64,000 nt of DNA from Lactobacillus kullabergensis (GTDB lineage: Bacteria > Bacillota > Bacilli > Lactobacillales > Lactobacillaceae). The DNA lies in assembly GCF_000967195.1 (NCBI RefSeq), contig NZ_KQ033871.1:696817-760816 (forward strand), read 5' to 3'. The notes below the pieces were generated by a model, which saw only the letters and a program-made list of their open reading frames with translations, was not told the DNA's origin and did no database searches. How positions within the stretch are numbered: the stretch's first letter is position 1; each line of letters opens with the position of its first letter. Below are positions 51,252 through 61,284 of this stretch, in pieces. The position numbers were made by a program, and so were the translations under genes.

Positions 51252-52497
51252 CTAATTGCAAAACAAGTATATTCCTATAATTAATATTATTGTTAAGAAA
51301 CCAAGTGCAATCCAATTAAAAATTTTTTTACTTTTACCTATTTTATCCTCTTTTATATAGTCTGTATTTTCTTTGTCTTTTGTTTGTTTAATTTTTGAAA
51401 TCCAATGAATCCAGTAAAACAATAAATCAATAATTCCCCATAAAATAAAACCTAAAATAGAAGCTAGAATTAGAGCTTGACCTAATGAAGCCTTTGTACT
51501 GCGTATATTTTTGAACAAGTCGTTTAATAAATTTGTCCCTCCAAAGATAGCAAAAGTTATGGCCGTAAAAATACCTAAAATAGATATGATTACCGGATAG
51601 ATGTGACTTTGTACGTGATTACTAACTCTCTCAATTTCTAATTGAGTTTGATGCTGGAAATTATTATCAATTTCATCCAATTGGTTTTGTAACTTTTTCA
51701 TTTTTTGGTTAGTTTTGACATATGATTCTTCCATTATTGCAGCATTTTTAATAAACCTTAATTTATAATAGAATTCTTCATCATAATTCTTAATTTTAAA
51801 AAGGTTATTTAGTTGGTGCGAAAGCCCATTTGTATCTGAACCTAAAATAAATGTTGTTTCAGGATGATCAGTAAAGGTAAGTAATTTCTTAATTGTTTTA
51901 GAATCAAGTGAGGCAATTATTTTAGGATCAGGCGAAGAAACAATATTTTTTGCCTTTTTTTGTGTATAAAAGATCTTATTTTCTTTAAAAAAATTGTCAT
52001 TGAACATTTTTTATTTGAATTCTTAGAATAATTTTGTGTAATTATTTTGAATTTAGAATTAGCATATTTAGATTTAGAATTTATCATTAAATCAAGATAT
52101 GTTTCATTAGGATAAGCATTATTGATATTTGATTCATCTAATTTATCCCAAGCGCTAAATAAATCAGAATTTTTTATATATTTTTTTCTAATTTCAATGT
52201 AAATGCGCCAAAGAGCAGCTACATTATTTAAACCCTCAATTAATTTTTGAACATTTATTTTTATGGGTACATATTTAGTAATATTTTTTTATCAATATTT
52301 CTATCAGGTATAAACTTATAATTATTATCAAGTGCATCTACATAAAAATACTCTATATTTTTCCCTTGATTTTTATTGCTTCTTTGACTTTTTACTGGTA
52401 CTTCAAGTATAAAATCTAATAATTTTTCAATATCTTCATCGTCATCATTAATAGGGTCACCATTGATGTCATATATAACAATATTTTGATTATTCAT
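51252..52497 (-). pseudogene. Membrane protein gene broken by two frameshifts at poly-A tracts
   Basis: Three open segments in consecutive frames read as one protein of about 415 residues: residues from the ATG at 52497 to an A7 tract near 52290; a second frame (KINVQKLIEGLNNVAALW, then LFSAWDKLDESN) to an A6 tract near 52008; and a third from 52007 to 51252. Each junction is repaired by a one-base change in the A tract. The C-terminal part carries YPVIISILGIFTAITFAIFG and ASLGQALILASILGFILWGI, closely similar to the module of the gene at 48956. The N-terminal parts are unlike. It may be a pseudogene, a phase-variable gene or contain sequencing errors. Confidence 0.65.
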
Positions 52498-53030
52498 ATA
52501 ATTACCTCTTTATTTATAAATAAATAATTAAATTAAATAGAATGTAAACTAAAGTAGTGAATATACACTAAAGTTCAAATACAGGTATCACCAAAAAATA
52601 TATTAAGCCAAACTACTATACATAAAAATAATTAAAGCAAATTTTAAATAATATGCGTATATTTTGTTTCTGAGTTAACCCAACCATTTTTTAGAAAATA
52701 CTATTTTTTAGATAAGAATAATTTTATCACACTTTTCTAACTTAAAAATATATATTATTTTTCAATACATAACTATTTCAATATATTTATAAATCACAAA
52801 AAAACATTCCCAAATTTCACTCAATTTTACAGTTTTAATTGTTTTATACAAATAGTTAAATCACTTTATTAAATTAACAATATATTTAGTAAGTAAGTGC
52901 TATAATTGCTAATCATAAAAGCATTTATTAATTTTTAGAATGATCTTAACCACTAAGATTTCAAAACAGTAGAAACTAGATTATTAGATGCAATAAAACT
53001 ACTATTTTCAAATTTTGTAGAAAGATAATA
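52498..53030. other. AT-rich non-coding gap with one promoter
   Basis: Extremely AT-rich with no ORF of note. The only clear signal is an extended -10 promoter (TGCTATAAT, 52898-52906) pointing to the surface-protein remnant that follows. Confidence 0.5.
52898..52906 (+). promoter_or_regulatory. Extended -10 promoter
   Basis: TGCTATAAT is a perfect extended -10 element. No convincing -35 is found at the usual distance (TTAACA lies 21 bp upstream). Confidence 0.55.
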
Positions 53031-53032
53031 CA

Positions 53033-54283
53033 TTATGATCCTTTAAATAACTCTGTAAAAGTAAATGTCGATATAAATCAGGGTAAAGACGATGGCGTGG
53101 TGCATTGACAGATGCAGATATCTTAAAACACCTCTTCTATTACTGATATGAGTTACATGTTTACGGATATGTTCATAGATGGTGATGAAGGATCATTAAA
53201 TATTGGCGGTAATTTTGCTTCCAATGCAAAAAATGTCAAAGATATGACTTTTATGTTTAATGGCTGTGCAAATCTTGCTAAAATTGATGGAGTCAAAAAT
53301 CTTAATACCAGTTCTGTAACTTCAATGAAAAATATGTTTCATGGTGATTATAATTTAACTGAACTTGATTTAAGTCATTTCAATACTGAAAAAGTGACTG
53401 ACATGGCAGATATGCTTAGTTATTTGATCAGCCTCAACTACTTGGATTTGAGTTCGTTTGATACTACCCAAAGTCCCAATATGAAAAATATGCTGGCAAA
53501 TGATTTGACTCTACCAGTGGGGGCTATTGTGAACGGCAAGGTTGTATACCAATACGCACCAGGTATAACTCTTTAGTTTTAGGCTCAAAAACAAAATTAA
53601 GTACCGATGTGGCTTTGGGGCAACCAAATCCTGAAAAAACACCGAATAAAGAGAACTTTATCAACAAATGGCGATTGACCAATAATAATAACGAACCTCA
53701 ACTAACTACTGCTGAATTAATTCAAAAAAGTCAAGATGGATCTCTCAAGCCGGGGGCTTATACTTGGAAAAAACTAGTAACACCACCAGATGATACCGAC
53801 AATAATTATCCTGCTCCTAATCCCGTTCCGGTTGAGCCGACAAATCCAGTGGAAAATAATGATGAAAATAAGGACAAAGACGAAAACAATAATAACGGTT
53901 CAAGCAGTGAAAAGACTATAGTGTTGATGCACAATGCTTATCTTTATGACAATACTGGTAATCGTGCAAACCAAATTATTTTAAAAATTGGTTCGAAACT
54001 AATGACCTGTGGTAAAACGACTATCAACGGACGCAATTTTTACGTTCTAAATGATAAGGGCAATAGCAACATAAAAAATTACATTGCTGCCGGTAATGTT
54101 GATCCTGTTGTCCGTAAATTAAAACATAATGCCTACATTTATAATCAATATGGTGATCGCCAAAATAAGAAAGTTTTGAAAAAAGGTTCAACAGCAAAAA
54201 CATATGGTGATCCCGTCAAAATTAAAAATAAAAAATATTACATTGTAGATAAAAATAGATTTGTTAAGAAAGCAAACCTTTAA
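53033..54283 (+). pseudogene. BspA-like surface protein with SLAP repeats, frameshifted
   Basis: Several frames must be joined. The first (DPLNNSVKVNVDINQG, from about 53036) breaks near 53100; the next continues as GALTDADILK and NTSSITDMSYMF. From 53148 to 53576 the frame carries three BspA/DUF285 leucine-rich repeats (LNTSSVTSMKNMF, LDLSHFNTEKVTDMADML, LDLSSFDTTQSPNMKNML). A stop at 53574-53576 and a shift separate the C-terminal part (53609-54283): a Pro/Asn-rich spacer and two SLAP repeats (HNAYLYDNTGNR and HNAYIYNQYGDR) that attach proteins to the lactobacillus cell wall. The signal peptide is lost. A strong terminator follows. Confidence 0.8.
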
Positions 54284-54289
54284 GATAAT

Positions 54290-54327
54290 CAAAAAGCATA
54301 ATTCACTTCTAAGAATTATGCTTTTTC
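54290..54327. terminator. Bidirectional terminator
   Basis: A perfect 14-bp stem (54291-54304 with 54313-54326) with an 8-nt loop lies between the surface-protein remnant and the convergent PTS operon. Confidence 0.92.
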
Positions 54328-54347
54328 TGTGTTCGTTAAATTACATT

Positions 54348-56219
54348 TTAATTGATTTTGAAAATTTCATTGTCAATTGTGACATTATCTTTAGAAAAGA
54401 AGGTTAATTGGTCATTCTTTTTGTCTAAAGCAATGACCATTACTGTTGGATCATAGCCCTCTTTTTTGATAGCTTCAAAATCAACTTGAACTAGAGGATC
54501 ACCTTTTTTGACTTCTTGTCCCTCTTTAGTAAGAACTTTGAAGTGCTTTCCTTTAAGGTTAACAGTATTTATGCCAATGTGAATTAGATATTCATTACCC
54601 AGAGGGGTGGTAATTCCAATGGCATGACCTGTTTTATATGCGACTGTGATCTTTCCGTTTACTGGTGAGACTATCAAATCACTGATTGGAATAATTCCAA
54701 CTCCTGAACCCAAAGATTCAGAAGAAAAGACTTCATCATTCACTTGATCTAGAGCAACGACTTTACCATCAACTGGTGCACTGACAACTTCTTCAGAATT
54801 ATCAATATTGTTACTAGTTATTATATTTCCTGTGCTATTTTCTAAATTGCTTTTGGTCACAGGCTGATCGATTTTGACAAATAGGTAAGTAAAAACAAAA
54901 GCTAATACAAAGCCTAAAACCCCAGTTATAATTGCATTAACGAAATTCCCCGGCTTACCAATAAAGTTTACGATAGTGAAAATACCAGGAGAGCCAAAAG
55001 AATAGCGAACAACTTTGGTAATCCCAGCATAAAAACCGGCAATTCCACCCGCTGCCATGACAGCATATAGAGCACGCTTGTATTTTAAGGTGACACCATA
55101 AAGTGCGGGTTCGGTAATACCAGAAAGGGCAGTAATTCCTGCCGACATTGCAATTTGTCTGTTTCTAGGAGTTTTGTCTTTTACCGCAATTGCAAAAGAA
55201 CAGCCAGCTTGAGCTATATTTGAAGCAAGCATACCAGGTCCTTGCACGTTTTCACTTCTTGCTGCACTGGCAAATCCCAAAGAGGCTAAAGGTGTTAAGG
55301 CTACATGCATACCTACCATAACCAGAAGTGGAGTAAAGGTACCCATAAGAGTTGGCACTAGCCAAGGTACATATTTATTAAGTGAGTTAACTAAAAGTGC
55401 TAATAAATCACCTAACCAAGATCCAATTGGTCCAATTAGAATTAAAGCAAGAGGTGCCATAATTAAGAATATTAGTAATGGCCTTAGCATAGTTTTGATA
55501 ACATTTGGTGAAACTTTTTCTGCAAATTTTTCAACATATGACTGAATCCAAATGCAGAGAATTATTGGAATTACAGTGCTGCTATATGAAGCCAAAGTAA
55601 CTGGGATGCCAAAAAGTGCAACAGGCTTACCTGCAGCTACCATAGCCGCCCAGTTGGGATGCAATAACACACCAGCAATTGCAATGGACAAGAACTTATT
55701 GGTTTTAAAATATTCAGCAGCACTTACTGCCAGCATTACAGGTAAAAAGTAAAAGACTGCATCGGCCATAAAACTCAAAATGGCGTAGCTTTGAGATTTT
55801 AGTGAGATTAAATTAAAAGTAGTTAAGATAGAAATAATAACTTTAAACATACCACCAGCTATTAAAGCAGTGATGATTGGAGCCATTATTCCCACTAGAA
55901 CATTAATTAATCCTCTAAACCAGCTGGCTTTATTTATTTCGGTGTTTTTAGTCTTGTCATCTTCACTTGAAATATGGTAATCTTTTTGAATTTGCCTAAA
56001 ATATTCATCAACTTTTGCACCGATTATAACTTGCGACTCTTCTCCAGACTGAACCGCCCCTAAAACTTCTGGTTGTTTTCTTAAAAACTGATAGTTAAAT
56101 TTTGTTTTATCTCTTAGGTAAAAACGAATGCGGGTAGCACAATGATACATACTTGTAATATTATTTGCCCCTCCAATATTTTCAACTATTAAATCAGTCA
56201 CTTCTTTATTGCTTCTCAT
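54348..56219 (-). CDS. bglP2: PTS beta-glucoside-type IIBCA permease (second copy)
   Basis: 623 residues. IIB with Cys27 (YHCATRIRFYL), IIC with ITALSGITEPALYG and about ten helices, and C-terminal IIA (about 480-610) with His in YLIHIGINTVNL. The ATG at 56219 is preferred to the in-frame ATG at 56225, which is only one base from the ribosome binding site AAGGAG. It follows its antiterminator gene by 12 nt. No glycosidase is in this operon, so the phosphorylated product must be handled by an enzyme encoded elsewhere. The symbol marks similarity only. Confidence 0.9.
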   Translation of the reverse strand: MRSNKEVTDLIVENIGGANNITSMYHCATRIRFYLRDKTKFNYQFLRKQPEVLGAVQSGEESQVIIGAKVDEYFRQIQKDYHISSEDDKTKNTEINKASWFRGLINVLVGIMAPIITALIAGGMFKVIISILTTFNLISLKSQSYAILSFMADAVFYFLPVMLAVSAAEYFKTNKFLSIAIAGVLLHPNWAAMVAAGKPVALFGIPVTLASYSSTVIPIILCIWIQSYVEKFAEKVSPNVIKTMLRPLLIFLIMAPLALILIGPIGSWLGDLLALLVNSLNKYVPWLVPTLMGTFTPLLVMVGMHVALTPLASLGFASAARSENVQGPGMLASNIAQAGCSFAIAVKDKTPRNRQIAMSAGITALSGITEPALYGVTLKYKRALYAVMAAGGIAGFYAGITKVVRYSFGSPGIFTIVNFIGKPGNFVNAIITGVLGFVLAFVFTYLFVKIDQPVTKSNLENSTGNIITSNNIDNSEEVVSAPVDGKVVALDQVNDEVFSSESLGSGVGIIPISDLIVSPVNGKITVAYKTGHAIGITTPLGNEYLIHIGINTVNLKGKHFKVLTKEGQEVKKGDPLVQVDFEAIKKEGYDPTVMVIALDKKNDQLTFFSKDNVTIDNEIFKIN

Positions 56220-56231
56220 ATACATTCTCCT

Positions 56232-57059
56232 TTAATACATCATTACTCTGTGAATATGAATAATAAGATAAGCTAATTCTTCCTTTGAAATTCTTTTGGT
56301 ATATATCACTTCTAAAGTTTGCTTCAGTTTAAAAGCAATTTTACTTGCTTCAGGATATAAATCAGACACCTTTTCGAGTAAAGTAGGGTCATCCGCAAAC
56401 ATTTGATCATTTATATATCTTTCTGCAAAAAACTTTATATGTGTCACAAAGCGATCGTAATTTATTCCCTCATACTTTAACTTTCCATGACTAATAACTC
56501 GTAAAGTTTGTAAAATGTTATCAATCATTCTGGAAATTTCTAAGACATTACTGCTTTCATCTTTGCTTGATGCATTTATAATGTGAAAAGCTATATTTGC
56601 TGCTTCTTCTTGTGGCATTTTGATGCCTAAATTTTTTTCAATAATATTTAGTGAGAATATACCTATTTTAAACTCATCTTTAAAATAGGTTTTCATTTCT
56701 AAGTATATTCTATTTCCCAGAGTTAAATTTTGCTCTAATCTTTGAGTGGCAAAATATAAGTGATCTGAAAGTGAATAGAAAATACTTGCATCCAGTTTCT
56801 CATTTAAAAACTTCTCCGCAAATTCAACAATTTCTTCTGTTGTTTTAATAATATTTGCAGGTATTTTTTTCAAAGATTGAATTAGCTCATTTTGCTTACT
56901 ATTGTCTACTGAAGTGTAAATACGGCTTATTTTTTCATCAGGTATAACTTGATTGATTTTTGCATGATATCCTATTCCTTTCCCAAAAGCAATATACTCT
57001 GTACCATTTTGTTCAATAACAACAACATTAACGTTAAGTATTTTCTTTATTTTATTCAT
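56232..57059 (-). CDS. BglG/LicT family transcriptional antiterminator (second copy)
   Basis: 275 residues with the N-terminal RNA-binding CAT domain (ILNVNVVVIEQNGTEYIAFG) and two PRD domains (His in LSDHLYF and LIIHIHRVM). It is the first gene of the operon, placed between the RAT leader and the permease gene, so it controls its own expression. The ribosome binding site is poor, in keeping with a low-level regulator. Diverged in sequence from the copy at 45.8 kb. Confidence 0.92.
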   Translation of the reverse strand: MNKIKKILNVNVVVIEQNGTEYIAFGKGIGYHAKINQVIPDEKISRIYTSVDNSKQNELIQSLKKIPANIIKTTEEIVEFAEKFLNEKLDASIFYSLSDHLYFATQRLEQNLTLGNRIYLEMKTYFKDEFKIGIFSLNIIEKNLGIKMPQEEAANIAFHIINASSKDESSNVLEISRMIDNILQTLRVISHGKLKYEGINYDRFVTHIKFFAERYINDQMFADDPTLLEKVSDLYPEASKIAFKLKQTLEVIYTKRISKEELAYLIIHIHRVMMY

Positions 57060-57072
57060 TTTTGTTTGCCAC

Positions 57073-57148
57073 TAAAAAAGCAGACAAAAACAACAATAAT
57101 AACTAAGATTTAAAACTAAATTTTAGTCATCAATGTAGTCTTGCCTGC
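57073..57148 (-). terminator. RAT-overlapping terminator of the second bgl operon
   Basis: On the minus strand, GCAGGCAAGA (ending at plus 57139) pairs with TTTTTGTCTGC (from plus 57090) with G-U pairs, followed by TTTTTT. Its 5' arm is inside the RAT element. Confidence 0.7.
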
Positions 57149-57165
57149 ATTACCAGTTACATACG
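57136..57165 (-). promoter_or_regulatory. RAT antiterminator site of the second bgl operon
   Basis: On the minus strand this reads through GTAACTGGTAATGCAGGCAA, the same core as the element at 42302 with one change (T to A in GTTACT). It lies in the leader of the antiterminator-permease operon. Confidence 0.92.
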
Positions 57166-57206
57166 CTATCATTAACAAGATAAATATAGCAGAAGTTTTT
57201 CAATTA

Positions 57207-57220
57207 TGCAAGCGCTTTTA
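57207..57220. promoter_or_regulatory. Candidate cre site of the second bgl operon
   Basis: TGCAAGCGCTTTTA fits the cre pattern around a central AGCGCT, 42 bp upstream of the RAT site on the minus strand. The first bgl operon has a cre-like site in the same relative position. Confidence 0.65.
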
Positions 57221-57458
57221 TAAAATGCTGATTTTAAGAACTAAGTTGCAAAAAGTAGGTCAATAAACTCTTTTTTCGCCACTTGTTTTTGTTCTAGTTG
57301 CTTGGTTTGCCAATAGCAAAATCTTGCTTGCCGAGTACTTTGTTTAAGAACATCTGCATTTAGCACTTATGTTCATACTACTTCCATTTATTGTTTAAGC
57401 CACTTAGCTGAAAGAATCGGCCTCTTACTCACATCTGATAGTCATTTGTTTTTAATCT
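57221..57458. other. Gap with possible gene relic
   Basis: On the minus strand a short open stretch (NADVLKQSTRQARFCYWQTK, ending near 57243) reads like real protein but has stops just upstream. It may be the tail of a lost gene. Nothing else is recognisable. Confidence 0.3.
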
Positions 57459-57467
57459 TGCTATAAT
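57459..57467 (+). promoter_or_regulatory. Extended -10 promoter of the ABC transporter gene
   Basis: TGCTATAAT, 38 bp before the ATG, is a perfect extended -10 box. Confidence 0.6.
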
Positions 57468-57505
57468 TACAAACTAAATAACTTAAGCTAAGATGGGGTA
57501 AAAGC

Positions 57506-59107
57506 ATGAACAAAAAAGAGGTAAATGTCACACTAAAATGGGTTTTGAGCAATCTTAATCCCTGGATGATACTTTGTTTATTTATCTTTGGCGTTACCAG
57601 TTCTTTTGAAGGAGTACTAAATGGTTATATATTAGGTTATATTCCCAGACTTAACGTCAAAGACGGAAACAGTTTGATCGCATTTGGCATAGCCGCAGTC
57701 TTATCATATTTAACCGTTTATGTTTCTCTTTTCTTATTTAGCCTGTTAATGCAAAAAGCAATTCAGACTTTAAATGAAAAGATAAAAGGCATTTATTTTA
57801 GGGCAAATTTTGCCAGTTCATTTAACAATCCTAACTTGGATTCATCTGAAGTCTTGAACAACATGACTAGTATTTCCAAACAGATAGAAGAAAAGTATTT
57901 TGAACCGCTTTTATTGCTTTTTCAAAGTTTGATGACAGTCATATCTTCTACAGTTGTAGTATTAATGACTAATCCAGTTTTAGGTCTGATTTATTTGGCT
58001 CTTTCCTTCATGTCTTTTCTTCCCAGTTATATGGGTAAAGAAAAGATGAAAATTAAGACAGACATGTGGAGCCATTCTAATTCCAATTTTTTAGCGATTA
58101 CGCGTGACTTATTTGCAGGGCGTTTTGAAATTACGAATTTTGGCGTTAAAAAACTATTTATGCAGAAATTTGATCATTCTTTGCACGATGAGGAACAAAG
58201 ATATTACCAATTGAATGCTTTCCAATATGTTCTGCAATTTATTTCCTGGTTATTTGCCATATTAATAACTTTAACTCCGATTTTCATAGGACTTTGGATG
58301 GCCAAAAACAACATCTTAGGGGTCACAGTAAGTACGATTCTTACCTTGACTCTTACTGCGGATCACGTGGTTGGTGGCTTTCGGCAGCTAACTAATTTTG
58401 AAACTCAAATTCAAAGTACAGAAGGAATTAGAAAGATTTCTTGGACTGAAACAAAAACGAATCAAGAAATTTCACAGCCAGTCGCTGACAATAAACTGGT
58501 TGTTGAAAACCTGTCGGTTAAACGTGGTGACAGGGAAATTTTTAAAAACCTGTCTTTGAGCCTAAGTGAAAACGACAAAATGATTATTACTGGACCCTCG
58601 GGTGTTGGCAAATCAACTTTGCTAAATGCCATAGCAGGATACATTCCAATTGAAATGGGTGATGTGAAATTTGGCGGACACAAATTGAAATATTCAGATT
58701 TTGTGTTTATTTCACAGAATATTTGGTTATTTGCAGGAACGATTCGGGAAAATCTTTCTCTTTTGCAAAATTTCACAGACGAAGAATTAGTTGCTTCTCT
58801 GAAAAAGGTAGGTTTAGACAAAGAATTAGGGAGCAAGGCACTGGATTTTGAAATTAAAGAACAAGGCAGCAATCTTTCAGGTGGGCAAGCACAAAGACTG
58901 GCTGTTGCCAGAGGACTGCTGCGTCATAAGAAGATCTTTTTACTAGATGAAATTACTTCTAGCCTGGATCATCAAAATGCTGATGAAGTTCACCGCTTAA
59001 TTTACCAACTGCCTTCAATTGTTATTGAAGTGGCTCACAACTTTAACGAAAAAATAGAACAAGAAAACAACGTCAAGAACTTTGACTTAGCACAAAATAA
59101 AAAATAA
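57506..59107 (+). CDS. ABC transporter, fused permease and ATPase (exporter type)
   Basis: 533 residues. Six membrane helices (about 15-305) and a C-terminal ATPase with Walker A GPSGVGKST from residue 363, signature LSGGQAQR and Walker B IFLLDEITSSLD. As a half-transporter it should form a dimer and export a lipid, peptide or drug; no partner gene or peptide precursor lies next to it. Followed by a strong terminator and convergent with murT. Confidence 0.9.
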   Translation: MNKKEVNVTLKWVLSNLNPWMILCLFIFGVTSSFEGVLNGYILGYIPRLNVKDGNSLIAFGIAAVLSYLTVYVSLFLFSLLMQKAIQTLNEKIKGIYFRANFASSFNNPNLDSSEVLNNMTSISKQIEEKYFEPLLLLFQSLMTVISSTVVVLMTNPVLGLIYLALSFMSFLPSYMGKEKMKIKTDMWSHSNSNFLAITRDLFAGRFEITNFGVKKLFMQKFDHSLHDEEQRYYQLNAFQYVLQFISWLFAILITLTPIFIGLWMAKNNILGVTVSTILTLTLTADHVVGGFRQLTNFETQIQSTEGIRKISWTETKTNQEISQPVADNKLVVENLSVKRGDREIFKNLSLSLSENDKMIITGPSGVGKSTLLNAIAGYIPIEMGDVKFGGHKLKYSDFVFISQNIWLFAGTIRENLSLLQNFTDEELVASLKKVGLDKELGSKALDFEIKEQGSNLSGGQAQRLAVARGLLRHKKIFLLDEITSSLDHQNADEVHRLIYQLPSIVIEVAHNFNEKIEQENNVKNFDLAQNKK

Positions 59108-59112
59108 AAATA

Positions 59113-59151
59113 ACCCGCAAAATGTTTCATTGCACACTTTGCGGGTTTTTA
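59113..59151. terminator. Bidirectional terminator
   Basis: CCCGCAAA (59114-59121) pairs perfectly with TTTGCGGG (59138-59145), with flanking A and T runs. Confidence 0.9.
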
Positions 59152-59171
59152 ATTTATATTATTGCTACTTT

Positions 59172-60524
59172 TTACATCCCAGCCTTAATCATCTTTTTCT
59201 CAGCCATAGTCTTGCGTAAAGAGAGCATAGCAGTATAGGTAGACAAAATGTAAACCTTTTTCGTTGGTAAGTTAGCAATATTGGCAATTACTTCCTCATT
59301 GTCGGTGCAGGTAACCATTTTACCCGGGTCAAAACCGGCAACTTCCAGACGAAAGCCCATGTCGTGCCAGCGCTCGCCACCAACCAAAATTTTTTTAATT
59401 TGCTTATGGTTGAGATCTTCAAACTGACCATCCCAAATCCAGGAAGTGTCAATTCCGTCGGCGTGATTGGCATTAAGCAAGGCTACTAATGAATAATCAT
59501 CTTTTTCAGTGTTAAGCATGTGCAGCACTTCATCTAGACCAACCGGATTTTTAACTAAGATCAGGTCAATTTCTTTTCCTTCATATTTAATTAATTCTTG
59601 TCTGCCAAAAATCCGCTTGTTTTTTGCAAAAGCCTGAGCAATTTCATCTTCACTGAGATCAAAATAGCGCGCCACAGAATAAGCTGCTAGAGCATTATAA
59701 ATATTGTAAGTGCCGCCAATGTTAATGGCGTAGTCTTTTTTGCCCATTTGAAACTCAAGTTTATTAGGCGTCTGCTCAATAATTTTGTTCACAGAATAGG
59801 TTAATTCTGGTCTGTGATAGTTGCAGTTGGTGCAGAAAAAATCTCCCAAATTGGCATAAATTCGTTCATGATAATGCAAGATATGATCGCACTTAGGGCA
59901 TAAGATGCCATCGGTATTGACGGGAGCCTTGCTGTCATTTTGCGGCTCATCGCTAGGCAGTTTAAAGCCATAAAAAATTTTAGGATTAGGCAATTCGACT
60001 GAAGAAAAGATACTGGCGTCACCATTAGCGATAATAGTGGCCTTAGGTGCCAATTTAATTCCTTCAACAATTTTATCGTAGGTAGTGTAGATTTCACCGT
60101 AGCGATCCATTTGGTCGCGAAAAATATTGGTTAAAACAAAAACGCTGGGATGAAGCAGTTCCGTCACCATTTTGACATTTGCTTCGTCAACTTCTAACAC
60201 TGCAATTGGTCTTGAAGATTTTTTCTTTTTGTGTGCTAAAAAGGCCGTCACAATTCCTTGTTGCATGTTGGAACCCGATGGATTGGTCAAAACATCGCCG
60301 TATTTTTCTCTTAGTGCAGCAACGATTAAAGCTGTAGTCATGGTTTTACCGTTTGTACCGGTAACAATAACAGTTTCATATCCTTCAGCCAGTGTTTTTA
60401 AAATTTCAGGATCCAGGTCCATTGCTAATTTGCCGGGAAAACTGGTACCGCCTTTTAACACATTATGTAAAAACCAGTAACTTGATTTACCCGCGCTTTT
60501 TGCTATTACAGACTTAAAACTCAT
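59172..60524 (-). CDS. murT: Lipid II isoglutaminyl synthase subunit MurT
   Basis: 450 residues from the ATG at 60524 (GAGGG precedes it; an in-frame ATG at 60554 is not as well placed). A Mur-ligase domain with the ATP loop VTGTNGKTMTT, an inserted zinc ribbon (CPKC ... CTNC, about 209-235) and a C-terminal DUF1727-type domain identify MurT. With GatD it amidates D-Glu of lipid II to isoglutamine. GatD is usually encoded right beside murT, but here both neighbours are other genes, so gatD must be elsewhere. Confidence 0.92.
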   Translation of the reverse strand: MSFKSVIAKSAGKSSYWFLHNVLKGGTSFPGKLAMDLDPEILKTLAEGYETVIVTGTNGKTMTTALIVAALREKYGDVLTNPSGSNMQQGIVTAFLAHKKKKSSRPIAVLEVDEANVKMVTELLHPSVFVLTNIFRDQMDRYGEIYTTYDKIVEGIKLAPKATIIANGDASIFSSVELPNPKIFYGFKLPSDEPQNDSKAPVNTDGILCPKCDHILHYHERIYANLGDFFCTNCNYHRPELTYSVNKIIEQTPNKLEFQMGKKDYAINIGGTYNIYNALAAYSVARYFDLSEDEIAQAFAKNKRIFGRQELIKYEGKEIDLILVKNPVGLDEVLHMLNTEKDDYSLVALLNANHADGIDTSWIWDGQFEDLNHKQIKKILVGGERWHDMGFRLEVAGFDPGKMVTCTDNEEVIANIANLPTKKVYILSTYTAMLSLRKTMAEKKMIKAGM

Positions 60525-60667
60525 TTTCTTCCCTCGCTTTAAAATCATTATCAACTATAGCATAGCCACAAACTGAAAACGAGTTTTTAACCATTTAACT
60601 ACACTTATTTAATTTTTACATTATACTAGATTAGTTAGGTGAATTTAAATGAATCAAAGGAGCAAAA

Positions 60668-61267
60668 ATGGCACAATTATTTTTTGAGTATGGCACGATG
60701 AGCAGTGGCAAAACTTTAGAGATACTAAAGGATGCTCATAACTATGAAGCTCAAGGTCGTAAAATCGCTTTGTTAACAAGCGGTATTGATAACCGTAGTG
60801 GAGTTGGAACTGTGGCCTCAAGAATTGGACTTCACAGAAATGCAGTTCCGATTGACCATGATTTTGATATTTTTGCTTATATAAAAAAGTTGAATGAGCA
60901 GGAAAAAGCACGTGGAGATGGCGCGATTGCCTGCGTGTTTGTTGATGAAGCTCAGTTTTTGGAGCGTCATCATGTAGTGGAATGTGCCAAAATAGTCGAT
61001 GATTTAGGCATTCCGGTAATGACATTTGGCTTAAAAAACGACTTTCAAAATAATTTATTTGAAGGAACCAAGAATTTATTAATTTTTGCTGATAAAATAA
61101 AAGAGATCAAAACGATTTGCCACTACTGCGGTAGAAAGGCTACAATGAATCAGCGGATACACAATGGTAAACCGGTTTATGAAGGCGAACAGGTTCAAAT
61201 TGGCGGGGATGAAAGTTATTATCCGGTTTGTCGGTTTCATTATTTTCACCCGGAGCAAGAAAGATAG
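60668..61267 (+). CDS. tdk: Thymidine kinase
   Basis: 199 residues. P-loop GTMSSGKT near residue 8, Walker B FVDEAQFL, and zinc cysteines in CHYCGRKA and near the C-terminus (YYPVCRFHY). Phosphorylates thymidine in the salvage pathway. AAAGGAG precedes the ATG. It heads the cluster tdk-prfA-prmC-sua5, an order common in Firmicutes. Confidence 0.96.
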   Translation: MAQLFFEYGTMSSGKTLEILKDAHNYEAQGRKIALLTSGIDNRSGVGTVASRIGLHRNAVPIDHDFDIFAYIKKLNEQEKARGDGAIACVFVDEAQFLERHHVVECAKIVDDLGIPVMTFGLKNDFQNNLFEGTKNLLIFADKIKEIKTICHYCGRKATMNQRIHNGKPVYEGEQVQIGGDESYYPVCRFHYFHPEQER

Positions 61268-61284
61268 GAAGGGATTAGAACAAC

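Noticed and set aside
52285-52295. Programmed -1 frameshift at the A7 tract
   Set aside because: The zero-frame phase of the A run is not the usual X-XXY-YYZ slippery arrangement, and a second break follows downstream, so decay or sequence error is simpler.
46978-54347. CRISPR array or active prophage in the accessory region
   Set aside because: No regularly spaced repeats and no intact integrase, capsid or terminase genes; only one phage-type regulator relic was found.
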